Below, piece after piece: positions 54,615-64,000 of a stretch of DNA of 64,000 bases (its first letter is position 1; every line of letters begins with the position of its first letter). The notes beneath the pieces were generated by a model that was not told the DNA's origin, did not search any database, and saw only the letters and a list, made by a program, of their open reading frames with translations. The position numbers and the translations under genes were made by a program. The stretch comes from Phlegmacium glaucopus (Eukaryota; Basidiomycota; Agaricomycetes; Agaricales; Cortinariaceae), in the NCBI GenBank assembly GCA_015039465.1, contig MU130491.1, positions 107,852-171,851 on the forward strand, read 5' to 3'.

Positions 54615-56816
54615 TTAGGCTTCGCAGTTGGCTGATATGAAGTCGAATTCTTCTCGCTCCCAGTCTGTGTTGACAATAAAACTTTTGTTGGCGTACTCTC
54701 GTGCAGGTTTTGGGAGGGGACTGAATACACGTCCATCTTGGCGAGCCTGGAGCTCAGAGAGGTGTGGCTGCGCGTCGAAATCGGTAACGAAGAGCTGGAG
54801 CTCTGCTGGGATGGGTATGGGTGGGAGAAGGAGCGAGAGAGGAGGGTACTTGCCCCTTGAAGGATCGTCGGCTGGGTTTTGTCGGCTAGGGACGTATCTT
54901 GAGTAGACTGTGGCCTGATGTTTCTTGGTGAAGATATGTATGCGTCGAAAGACTTCATTCGTGGGTTTATTACGACTGCGTCCTTTCCACCATCCTTCGA
55001 CGACTCCTTTGTTGTCGCCGAAGACTTTGAGGTGTAACTTACGTGGCTCGCGTATAAGGCCGCAAAGCGATTGGATGAGGAACTCGAATCCAACCGCCTC
55101 GGCCCAACCAATGTCGCGGCCTTCTGATTTCCATCCTGGGAGGAGCCTCCATGCTCTCCACCTGCCTTTGATGGTGATTCCGAGGCCAACTCCCAAGCTG
55201 GCATCCAAAAAGGCCTGAAAATCTTCGAGGGCGGCTGGACCTGGTATGTCTCTAAGGAGGTGTGGTTTTCGTAGGGTGTTGGACCACCATTGAAGATCTT
55301 GCGTAGTGCCGCGAGGTGGGGATCGTGAAATGAAAGGACGGTTATATGAGATACTAAGCATGGCCTCCAACGAAGTGAGGTATGCTCGCCCTTCTGTAAC
55401 AACCAGGCACGTATGTAAGAGCTTTCCGTAAAGTCCTTGAACCTGGATAAGAGTGTGGGTACGACATTGTTGCCATTCCGTGATATATTCGAGGTACTTT
55501 TGCTTCTTAGAGTCTGGTAGAGAGACGATTTTGACATCGAGATCCCACATGAATCCGAGATAAGGTACGATTGGACCGAACGGGATTGTCTTGGAAGACT
55601 CCCAAGGGATGCCAAGATGAGCAGATACGCGATCAATGTCTGCATCATCGTAGGTGAAAGGGCATTCTGGGGATGTCGAGGCAGATAGGTCCTGTAACGC
55701 AGAACAGTTGTCTTCATCGAATTCTTCGATCCGACCATCCTCCATGGTGCTTCCGCAATACCAAATTCTGCATCCGTCATGGCGCCTGCCTCCATTAGCG
55801 ATGATATGCTGACTCCACTCGTGTCGCATCTCGTTGTATTGCTGAAGAAAAATTCTTCAAATCCTAAAGAAAACGTGGTCATCGACCCATTTAGAAAGTG
55901 GGCCGATACCTTCCGCACGAAAGATGTCAGTCTCAGCATCTGCCAGTTCTCCGTAAATACCTCCACCTGATGCGAGTCCGAAATTGTTACTGATGTTGAT
56001 TGCGAATCTATTCTGGCCGCGTAGCCGTATGACGAGACCCGGCCATTGGCTTGGCATGACCGGAATTGTTCGGTATGCTTCGGCCACGTCACGGACTGAG
56101 GCTTGAGATCCTGGTGGCAAGTTGTAGATGAGAAAGGCGATTGTGTTAAAGGTACCCCACGTGCAAGGGAAATTATTGCTGTCAATGGAGGAATTAATAG
56201 AAGTAATATGTGATAAAGGAGTATGAGGCGATGAGAAGTTATGGATGGCACGAAATTTTCCTGGTTTTCCAGGCTTAGGAATGATGGACATTGGCGAGGT
56301 TTGAAACGGTCCGATAAGGTACTCAACTTCTTGTTGGGTGCATGGACCAATGTAGCGGCCTTTCTTGAATTCGACATCTTCAATTTCTTGATAGACATCC
56401 AGGAAGTCATCAAGGGAGGGATTATTGGGTGGACTGTATGTTTGGAACAATTTTCGGATACCGACATTGAATCCGTATTGAATACTTTGGCACAGGTTCG
56501 GGTATCGACTGATGAGGTTATGATGTTGTAAGGCACTGGCCCAGGCTTCGTGTTTGTACGGTGTGAGGGGACTAAGCTTTCTGTGATCGAGGGCAGCTTT
56601 GAGCTCCATGATCCGGTTTCTCGCAGCCTGAGCAGACATGTCGCTGGGGGTGATCTGTGCTCGAGCATCCAACAGGTCGTTGCCAGTCTGAGCACAAGGG
56701 TAGACCCGTTGATAAGGAAATAAGTCGACCGTTTTTGCTTCGACGTGACTTTGTTTCTCCTCCATTGAAGGTTTTGGTGCTGTTGCACGCCCTGACATTG
56801 TGTAAGTGCCGCCCAA
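54615..56816 (-). pseudogene. Reverse transcriptase-RNase H of the DIRS-like element, one in-frame stop
   Basis: The frame opens at 56816. RT motifs include GPFQTSPMSIIPKPGKPGKF, RAIHNFSSPH, SVRDVAEAYRTIPV and the catalytic WVDDHVF, the YxDD equivalent. A TGA (immediately after FFRI, about 55857-55859) interrupts the frame. The same frame then continues NEMRHEWSQHI, LGFMWDLDVKIVSLPDSKK, and RNase H-like FLDASLGVGLGITIKGRWRA, KVFGDNKGVVEGWW, SRYVPSRQNPADDPSRG, ending ISANCEA at 54615. The codon at the stop would be CGA (Arg) before a C-to-T change, so a single transition would account for it. The ORF start overlaps the gag end by about 245 nt in another frame. Confidence 0.82.
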
Positions 56817-58444
56817 GACATACGGCGCAGACTGCTGGGCTGGGAGAAGATGCGCCGCCTCGAAAAGATGAACTGGTTGATGGTTCGTGTTGCTTAGCCT
56901 TCGAAGCTGTCTGTCTAGGGTATTTGTTTCTGGAGGCTGACATTGGTGATCTCATCCTTTTGGGTGTTGGAGAGATTGACCGCGAGGGACGCCGATAGCT
57001 GGATGTGTTAGATACAAAACGATTGGCTGATCTTCCGGAACGCCCTCGCGAATTTTCATGATGTTCGCGCTGAGGGGTGGTATTGGCTATGGCTCTTTGG
57101 AGCTGCAGTGACGTATATATGTAAGGAAGGTGAAGATGCGAGAAGAAAGGCGAGGCGTGGGTATGAGGTGTGTGTTCGGGGTAAAGGAGATTGATGTAAG
57201 GCATGAGGCATTAGCGTGGGGCATTGACATGAGGTGTAGGGCGATTGGATGAGGCATGAAGTAAAGGGCGTGGTATGAAGCAATGGCAGAAGGCACAAGC
57301 CATAGGCATGAGGCATGAGGCAAAAACAGCGCGAGGCACGAAACAATAGGCATGAGGCATGAGGCAAAAGGGCACAAAGCACAAAGCAATAGGCGTTAGG
57401 CATGAGGCAAAGGCATGACGCGCGCGGCAATAGGCATGAGGCATAAGCATGAGGCGTTCCACATGGTATATAAAAGGTAAGGCGTGAATGCGTTGCGAAG
57501 AAGAAAGGGGGATACAGAAGGATAATTAGTATGGATTTAACGATCTAGAAAGGTGAATGACTGACCTCGGCCATGCCTTCTGCTCGTTTCTTATCATGGT
57601 ACTCGTCTGCTACGGACCGGAGAGTGGTCTCGTTGATATTAGCGATATTAAAACCTTCTTTTCTCTCCAGTGTGTCATGCCATTCTCTCCTGACAACGGC
57701 TTGGAAGATAAGTAAAATTTTGTCACCGTTCGGGCGTAGTCGCATCGGGTGGTCCTCAAGCTTGAAGTAGAAGTGGGCCAGGGCGTTAATGTGTTTTTCC
57801 GGCCAACCGAGTTTGCTCATGTGGTGGAGCATCGAGTTCTTGCCCATCGTCATCTGTCTCCAGGACAGGTCTTTATCTTTGACGACATTCTTTGTTGCTT
57901 TAAGGGAGGTGATGGGCTTTAAGGCCATGATACCGTTGACTTCTGCGATGCCGAAGGCTTCATCTGCGGCCGTCTTCGCACCGTCTCAGTCTTCCATCGC
58001 TGCTGCGCAGCCTTCAGGGGTGAAGTAGGATAATTCAACGTAGTCGAAATTCTTGAGCTTGTTAATCGCGAAGGCCAAAGGCCGTGGCATGATGACTTCG
58101 TCGCCTGTGCGATTTTCGTCGAAATCATTGATCTTTGGTTTCTTCTTCTCGAGCTCTTTCCTCTCGGCCTCTGCAACCCTTTCTTCTTCCTCCCGTGTTC
58201 TCTCTTCCTCTTCTCTCCGGAGCTGAATCTGCTGCTCTTCTAATTCCTGTTGTTGCCTAACTTGTTCGTTCCATATTTCGATCCTGGCTTGTCGGTCGGT
58301 GTTATGGGCTGCTTCAAGTTGTTCTATGGCTTGTAGAGGTGTTACTTGCTGTGCCTGCACCATGAGGTCTATAATCGGCTGGTAGGCCGGTCCATTAAAA
58401 TTAGGAATCGGTTCTAGATTAGGGTCTTGAACGATAGGTGGCAT
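56572..58444 (-). pseudogene. gag-like protein of the DIRS-like element, with zinc knuckle
   Basis: The start is MPPIVQDPNLEPIPNFNGPA at 58444. A coiled-coil Glu/Gln/Arg region (EEQQIQLRREEEERTREEEE) is followed by KPKINDFDENRTGDEVIMPR and NFDYVELSYFTPEGCAAAME. An in-frame TGA comes next (about 57986-57988), and the same frame continues ITSLKATKNVVKDKDLSWRQ and LAHFYFKLEDHPMRL to about 57560. A GTCAGT donor-like border there suggests a long intron of about 450 nt containing a minisatellite. The last exon (from about 57100) is Ser/Arg-rich and carries CAVCLGRHLHNVRAC, LCSDWQRPVGC and CSGCEKPDHGAQSC, a C-x2-C-x4-H-x4-C knuckle, ending at 56572. Assignment rests on position and the knuckle. Confidence 0.65.
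57190..57465. repeat. GGCATGAGGCA minisatellite
   Basis: Many variable copies of GGCATGAGGCA/ATAGGCATGAGGCAAAAG fill this stretch. It lies inside the presumed gag intron of the DIRS-like element. The irregular period (about 10-22 bp) indicates a mature, diverged array. Confidence 0.8.
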
Positions 58445-58618
58445 AATGACTGTTTTCAGGGAATGTCTGAGCGTGTAGAAAATTAGTCTATGATTTATTA
58501 TGGATATGCAGGACTTAGGTAGACTGTATGAAAAGGAAAGGAATAACGCAGTAGGGGCTCGACCTAGAATTCTTGTCGAGCGCTTCTACGCCAGCGAGGG
58601 TGGAGAGAGAGAGAGAAG

Positions 58619-60143
58619 ATGCACGTGATGCACTTCTCATCTTCCCAAAGACCTTATTCTATCTCTACGCTTGTACCTCGCTTCGCTGTAGAAGCGAATC
58701 ATTCTCTCAAACTACTATCCCCTCTACTTCGGGACCCTCGTTTCCAAGAGACTGCTGTTCAAATTGTCCGCAAATTCTGTCAAGGTTTAAAAATAGAGGT
58801 CTATGTAGCAATTTCAGCAATACTGACTGAGTTTACAGTGCCTTGCATATTGTTTTGCACAACGGAATCTCCAGCGAGCTGTTTGATGTGACCACTGTGT
58901 CACTTCAAACTTTATTTCGGAAGCGAACAACGGAATTGAGGACGGATCTTGGTGCACCAGTCCTATTGTCAGTGGCAAGGTTTGCTCGTCGGGTGTTCTG
59001 GTGCTGTACACGAGACACGGATAAGATCCAGAATGGTGGCCTAGCCACGGAACGAGGCTCTGGAGCCATGAAGGGTCAGTCAAGACTCAGAAGAAAACCG
59101 ACCCAGGGTTTTGAGTTGCCGTGGGAGAGTGACTCTGAAGTCACATCAAACAGTTTGTGAAAATTTCGTTTGCAAAACAATATGCAAGGCACTGTAAGTT
59201 GTAACTGCAGCGCACAAGATATTAATCGATCGCCGGTTTTTCTCGTCTCTTGCAGACCGTTTTTGAAGGCGATGATCGCAGCATCCAAAAGTCGGTCTGA
59301 GATACAATTAAATCGCCGTCGAATCATGGTAAGCGCTAGTCTTGAAGAGCATCTGATTCTTCTTTACTGTTGGTCTTTGAGATGGAACATTCAAATTTCT
59401 TACCATGGAAAACCTAATAGCATACTGTCATGCGACTTCTATGTCTCCGCGGGACGATTGAATTGTCAAGACATGTAAATCGCAGCTCAATAACACTTAC
59501 AAGGATTCATTTGGAACCAGATCCCTCTGGTGGCGATATTTTCACATCAGGGCTTCCTAAGCCACTGGTTGAAAGCCTCTGGGATGGTAACTCTAACGTC
59601 AGAGGTTTGACATTTGTGGTGATTGGGCAATTGAACTGATAGTTCGAGATAGGCGATACGCGTTGCCAGTTATTAGAGGACAATTTGGTCCAAGATGTGC
59701 TGAGTAGGTTGGGAACAGCGGACGAGGACATTCAACGATCCGCTCTAGAATTGATTACATTGTTAGCTGGTCATGGTCGGTTTCCGCGTCTGGGGGTTGG
59801 CTTATCTGCTAAAAATCTTAATAGGAAGAAATATCGCAGTCGAAAGCAGTGATACTTCTACAAAATAAGCTTCGGAGTGGTAGCTCAGAATCGATCGATA
59901 TTGATCCCTTGTCTTGTGCAGACTATATCACAGCTTACTATGGAAGATCTTCCTAAGACCATTCAACTGTTTGGCTTGATTGGCGCCTGTGCTAGCGAGC
60001 TGCTTGCATATGGTAGGTTCATTTCAATGTCTTTAACTGAAATAATTGCTCACATGATAATTAATAGATGATTTCCGTCGCAAGATAACTGAGTCTGGAT
60101 ATACTCCATCCTTGCTCAAACATTTTTCAGATCAGCTGGTTAA
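58619..60143 (+). pseudogene. HEAT/Armadillo-repeat protein remnant
   Basis: Helical repeat segments appear in several frames: NHSLKLLSPLLRDPRFQETA and VQIVRKFCQGLKIEVYVAIS (58690-58830), FEGDDRSIQKS after an intron-like border (59262-59300), GLPKPLVESLWDGNSNVRGL (59550-59610), LLEDNLVQDVLSRLGTADED and IQRSALELITLLAGHG (59665-59775), and MEDLPKTIQLFGLIGACASE (59940-60000). The spacing and the D-x-D-x-x-V/I-R signatures are those of HEAT-like repeats. A 359-bp MITE interrupts it, frames are broken, and it ends abruptly where the DUF2235 copy begins (60144). Confidence 0.6.
58836..59194. mobile_element. Tc1-like MITE in the HEAT-repeat remnant
   Basis: The inverted ends start CAGTGCCTTGCATATTGTTT, and the match extends imperfectly for about 70 bp, including CTGTTTGATGTGAC on both sides. 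TA flanks both ends (58834-58835 and 59195-59196). CAGTG ends and TA duplications are typical of Tc1/mariner elements. Length is 359 bp without coding capacity. Confidence 0.85.
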
Positions 60144-61847
60144 TATGTTATCGAGCTATATAACCGACTTTTGAAGAATAAGGATCAATTGACCTATTAT
60201 GACAGTGGAATTGGAACATACGCCGCCCCTTCGTCGAAATCATGGAATCACTGGAAACAGGTTATATACAACAAGATCGATGTGGCAATCGCTTGGTACG
60301 ATGAAGTTGTTCCCCTTACGAAATAAGTTCAATTTTCGGATAGGAACTTTGACGGAATCGTCATTAATGCATATAGTTGGCTGGCCCAAAACTATCAACC
60401 GAACGATCGAATTTTCCTGTTTGGTAAGACTACTGTAGTTCAATAACATCAGACTCATCATTCCAAATCTTAGTAGGTTTCTCTCGAGGTGCATATCAAG
60501 CTCGCACCCTTGCCGGAATGATCGACAAGGTGACATTTGACGTTAACATCCTACATCGTCGTCTGGACTGCATTCATTTTAGGTTGGACTTATTCGTAAA
60601 AGCAACAAAAGGCAAATCCGGTTGTAAGCATCTCGTATCATTTCTAGCTGAATCCTAGCTTCAATTATATGGTAGTGCCTATGAAATTTATGCCGATGAC
60701 CACAGCGATGAGGCATTGCCTTCTCTACGAAACGAAAACATGGTCACCAAAGCGTGGCGGAAATCTGCGAAGTTCTTCCGCTACGCGGTGGGCCAACAAT
60801 CCGAGCCAGGGTCTCCAGCGCCCAACATGGCAAAGCGGTTCAAGGATACGTTCTCGAGAAATATTCAAGTACATTTTGTTGGTGCCTGGTGCGTGATGCG
60901 CTTCTTGTGGATTCAAATCTGTAATGTACTATATAGCAAATAGGGACACAGTTTCATCAGTCGGCATCGTCAGAGGCAAGAATCTTCCCGGTACGACTTC
61001 GGCAGATCATATCTGTTTCTTTCGGCATGCTCTTGCGCTGGACGAATGCCGTGTCAAGTTTCTTCCTGAATACACCTATGGAGGAGTAGCCGCTAAGCAG
61101 GTCAGGACCGCCACGATGGAAGGACTCGAACCAATGCCACGCATAAAAGAGACATGGTTCGCAGGAACACATTCTGATATGTGAGTCGTCATACAATTTG
61201 TCCAGTTATTGCTCGATTCAATGTAAGCAGAGGCGGAGGGAACATCCTCAATCCAAACTTTACAGCTACATGCAAAAACCTAGGAACCCCTCGAAAATCA
61301 GTTCGTGCGCCTCTGTTTGTACAAACAACCGCTTTTGGTACCTTGAACGCGCGTATGACGCATGTTGTGGAGTTAGGGCACTAGAACCCTTCAACCGCCC
61401 CAAGCTCCCTCCATCGCTTGCATCCTGCATCCATTGAGTCGCGTCCACTGTTGCAGCCCATCTATACAAACACTATGTCATAGCCAATCCTCTAACAAGC
61501 CGTTTTTGCTCTTCCAGGATATAGCGGTAGGCACCCATGGTAGTTGGATTTAGAGGATGTTTAGTACTAACTACGGGGTATGCTGCCTCTATGGGTGGAG
61601 TTGTTGCTCCACAATTTCCCGATGCACTACCGAAACAGGACTTTTAGCATGGGCATGACTGTTAGGATACCATAAACGGTTGTTTATATAAAAATTGGCG
61701 CATGAGCTGAAATTTCGAGGGGTTCCTAGGTTTTTGCATGTAGCTGTAATCGTTGTGGCGCTCCATTGCTCTGGATGTCCTACGAAGCTATATCAGCTGG
61801 GCTATTTGATGGAGCTTTGAACTCTGGAATGGAAATGGGACCAGTTG
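60144..61847 (+). pseudogene. Truncated copy of the DUF2235 gene
   Basis: From 60144 the sequence follows 51387 onward almost base for base: the same introns, the GFSRGAYQ motif and the WFAGTHSD exon. Its start (VIELYNRLL) lacks the N-terminal DGT region. The match runs to 61260, is interrupted by a 484-bp MITE, resumes at 61749 (CGTTGTGGCGCTCC) and stops at about 61847, losing the C-terminal exons. Relative to copy 1 there is a small deletion near 60330 and scattered substitutions. It is fused at its left end to the HEAT-repeat remnant. Confidence 0.88.
61263..61746. mobile_element. TA-flanked MITE, CAGCTACATGC family
   Basis: Perfect 34-bp terminal inverted repeats begin CAGCTACATGCAAAAACCTA, with weaker pairing continuing to about 50 bp. 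TA flanks both ends (61261-61262 and 61747-61748). The paralogous DUF2235 gene shows the empty site around 52510 (AAACTTGAATCG against AAACTT-TA-element-TA-ATCG here), so insertion followed the duplication. The ends resemble those of the element at 6388-6720. Confidence 0.92.
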
Positions 61848-62670
61848 CTTCTTGTCAAGGATTGGAAAAGAATCGGGGATCTCATTGAGAGTCGGAACAT
61901 GATCAATAGCATTCATGGTATACAATTGAAAGAAATATATTACATCTCAGAGTAAGAAGCAAAGAGCATTGAATCTAAGTTCTCGAGGCACGGCTCACTG
62001 CCAAAATATACCTTCCTATTAAAGGTCTTTTTCTTCTCACAGAATGTCAGTGATGACCGAAGGCCCGCTTTCGATCATAGCAAAGCGAGCAGGCAAGTCC
62101 GCTTTACAGGTCCTAGTATCATGGGTTTACTAAGATTAAGCCCTGCGCTCTATGTTACACGAGTAAATCAGGTCAATATGTCATCTAATGAGCTAGATAT
62201 TCAAGCTGAGAAATAAATGGAGGAGTAAAATACAAAGTCAAAGGACGGAAAGATGTTCCTGAGATTGGTTGGGAGATTGAGAAATTGCCAAGATATTGCG
62301 CTCTCTCTGCGCTCTATCACTGCCAGTCAGCGCCACCACAGTCTCATGATCATTATAGTGCTTGATTGCGACGTATTGATCAAAGTGTGAACAGCCTACA
62401 TTGAATGTAAATCAGATTTCTCAGAAAATTGGCCTGCCAATCCCTGTCAATGCAAGGTATTCGTGGCTTTTCTAAACCCCTTGGGCTACTTTACTCTCCG
62501 TTCATATTCTATGTGGAATATTGACACTTTGACCACTAGGTCTAGCACTCTCGAATTAGGTTGTGACTCGCGAAACAAGTGAGCGCCAAGACCTGTCTCA
62601 AAGATATTCAATGTCAGTGACAGTCAGTCACATTCAAGTATCGCCTGAAGAAACGTAGTTGGTCTCGATG
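61848..62670. other. Intergenic region upstream of the lectin-like gene
   Basis: No coding chain or repeat recognised. It contains the upstream promoter of the 62802 gene. Confidence 0.5.
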
Positions 62671-62678
62671 TATAAAAG
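62671..62678 (+). promoter_or_regulatory. TATA box of the lectin-like gene
   Basis: TATAAAAG lies about 62 bp before the 5' UTR intron and 131 bp before the start codon, a fitting core promoter position. Confidence 0.65.
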
Positions 62679-62732
62679 CTAGAGCAAAATCCGTCATTGA
62701 ATCAACTAAACACTTCTGCCTCCCTCAAAGAC

Positions 62733-62791
62733 GTAAGTGCCCTCTGCCAGCTCCGAAAAAGTTGTTCATTGTTAAAGCATTTTCACCGCAG
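62733..62791 (+). other. 5' UTR intron of the lectin-like gene
   Basis: GTAAGT donor at 62733 and CCGCAG acceptor ending at 62791 define a 59-nt intron, 10 nt before the ATG. The pyrimidine content and length fit the other introns of the window. Confidence 0.6.
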
Positions 62792-62801
62792 GTAACTCAC
62801 T

Positions 62802-63356
62802 ATGCCTATAAACCTTCCTACCACATACATTGGAAGCTGTTCAGCAGCTGTCCTTCTTCAAGGAGGCTCTGAAACTCGCATCTATTATCAGGCTGCTGAC
62901 GGTGCTATCCATGAGGCCGCTGGAACTGGAACGGCTGTCAACAAACCCACCTACACCGACCGTGTTGTTGTCACTGCTCCCACCGTGCGAGTCAATTCCC
63001 CAATCGCTGCTGTTACCTGGCAAGATGCAGGAGGCACTCAACAGGTTAGTGTTCAAAGCTATACTCACTCATTCGGAGACAGTTTAACCGGACTGCTTTG
63101 TTAGATCCGCCTCTATTTCATTGACCAATCCGACTACTTGCGCGAGTATTGTGGTACATCCAACACTTCGGGCGGCTTTGTGGATGGCCAGTTGACAGAC
63201 AAAAAATACTTGACTCCATCCAATTCCGGACTTTTGTATGCTGTCTTCACTGCAGGTCCTAACATCAGGGTTGGGTACCAGGCTGCCAACAATCAGGGAC
63301 AGATTTCCGAAACCACCCTTACCTCGGGCCCTTGGGACCAAGGCAGCTTCAATTGA
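62802..63356 (+). CDS. Small beta-propeller lectin-like protein (fucose-lectin-like)
   Basis: Fucose-binding lectins of the Aleuria type are six-bladed propellers; this protein is much shorter (about 165 residues). The start MPINLPTTYIGSCSAAVLLQ has no obvious signal peptide. Exon 1 ends at 63044 (DAGGTQQ, donor GTTAGT) and exon 2 begins at 63105 with IRLYFIDQSDYLREYCG. The blade-like pattern occurs twice or more: TRIYYQAADGAIHEAAG, IRLYFIDQSDYLREYC and IRVGYQAANNQGQISET. These have alternating aromatic residues and the R-x-Y-x-Q/D...L/I-x-E order common in that fold. It may assemble as an oligomer or may be a different small propeller. Stop at 63356. The assignment is from pattern only. Confidence 0.55.
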
Positions 63357-64000
63357 ACATTCTTCCCAAACTACAACAATGTAGTCTGTATTAGTCTCCG
63401 TTTGTGATTGATGTGATTTGTAAATTTGAATGTGTGCCAGTCTATTGATATTGTGAATTGAGAAAGTGCAAGTGAGCGTATTGTCAATTGAAGAGCAATG
63501 AAAGCCTACGGACTACGGTGAAGCGACTGGCCCATACTTGACTATCCGACTATAGCCTGTACGACAATAAGCCTTGTACTGAATGCTCAGGTAGAAATTA
63601 ATGTGCGTTTTGAGGGTACTAGAATGTGCCATACCGTCCATTTGTTACCGTCTCGCACGTGATCGAGTCACCCTCGTTGTCACACATTTCTCCCTGTCCA
63701 ATTCCACCCCCGATCCCCACCTCTCCCCTACATCTGGTCTTCGACTACATATTCAACTATAATATAGTCTCGTGCCCATCCGTTGTAGTTTGTTTTTTTT
63801 AAAGGCATCACAGCGGAGATTCAAAACCCACTGCAAAGCTTCACTACAACGTCTGGTGCATTTCGGTCGAGAACACCTACAGTCCCCTGGTCACAAGTGT
63901 GACCTGGCCATTTTTGGTGTATCTTCTGATCATCTTAATCTAATCTCCCAAGTAACATATGCTATCATAGAACAAGTGTTTTTGGTTACATACCTGGTCT
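63357..64000. other. Intergenic region at the right edge
   Basis: 3' flank of the lectin-like gene and unassigned sequence. No coding chain, repeat or RNA gene recognised. Confidence 0.5.

Larger units (their letters stand above)
53397..58444 (-). mobile_element. DIRS-like (tyrosine recombinase) retrotransposon, coding span
   Basis: Read on the minus strand, the order is a gag-like region with a zinc knuckle, reverse transcriptase, RNase H and a tyrosine recombinase, the gene order of DIRS/Ngaro-type retroelements. No aspartic protease or DDE integrase is present. Only the coding span is given; terminal repeats, which would fix the class and limits, were not identified. Two in-frame TGA codons mark it as inactive. 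Confidence 0.8.

Noticed and set aside
54560..56821. A 753-codon minus-strand ORF overlapping the whole RT-RNase H region
   Set aside because: Its product is Ser/Arg/Thr-rich without motifs, while another frame of the same DNA carries clear RT and RNase H motifs. It is an overlapping shadow frame.
1..64000. CRISPR arrays, rRNA, bacterial operon signals or prophage
   Set aside because: No regularly spaced identical repeats, rRNA-like sequence or compact intron-free gene runs were seen. The window is eukaryotic throughout.

Overview
The window looks like a stretch of a basidiomycete (Agaricomycete-type mushroom) nuclear genome. Genes carry many 50-60 nt GT-AG introns. The gene content is typical of that group: a mushroom-type tyrosinase, a type I metacaspase, nwd2-like NACHT/STAND proteins, a DUF6535-like membrane protein, a DUF2235 hydrolase, and DIRS-like retroelements encoding a tyrosine recombinase. 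No rRNA, intact tRNA, CRISPR array or bacterial-type operon was seen.

Layout. Positions 1-6720 are a transposon graveyard. A hAT DNA transposon entering from the left edge is inserted into the integrase region of a Ty3/gypsy chromovirus. The chromovirus continues with a chromodomain, an antisense ORF with a Zn2Cys6-like motif, and an LTR. Two small non-autonomous elements follow. From 6.9 to 9.6 kb lies a transcription factor with two C2H2 fingers and a Zn2Cys6 cluster (minus strand), then about 3.4 kb of mostly empty DNA. From 13 to 23 kb is a gene-dense core: an unidentified low-complexity protein with a likely nuclear localisation signal, a metacaspase, a PX-domain protein, and a SKN1/KRE6-like protein that seems to lack its GH16 catalytic core.

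From 25 to 36 kb are three closely related NACHT (STAND) genes. The first two are head-to-head in a large inverted repeat and the third is tail-to-tail with the second. All have a small N-terminal exon with a Gly/Asn/Phe/His motif, a conserved NTPase exon, and AT-rich C-terminal exons of unknown fold. This is the most system-like part of the window; the family is linked to innate-immunity-like signalling in fungi. From 35.9 to 37 kb is a dense cluster of repeats, including a perfect 112-bp direct repeat. Next come a flavin-nucleotide-binding-like protein, an unidentified gene remnant, an F-box protein, the DUF6535-like protein and the tyrosinase.

From 50 to 62 kb is accessory DNA: a nearly intact pseudogene, a DUF2235 gene, a DIRS-like retroelement, a decayed HEAT-repeat gene with a Tc1-like miniature element, and a truncated second DUF2235 copy with a TA-flanked miniature element. 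A small beta-propeller-lectin-like gene with a TATA box and a 5' UTR intron follows at 62.8 kb. Exon structures were read by eye from reading frames and GT-AG signals. Gene spans run from predicted start to predicted stop and include introns.
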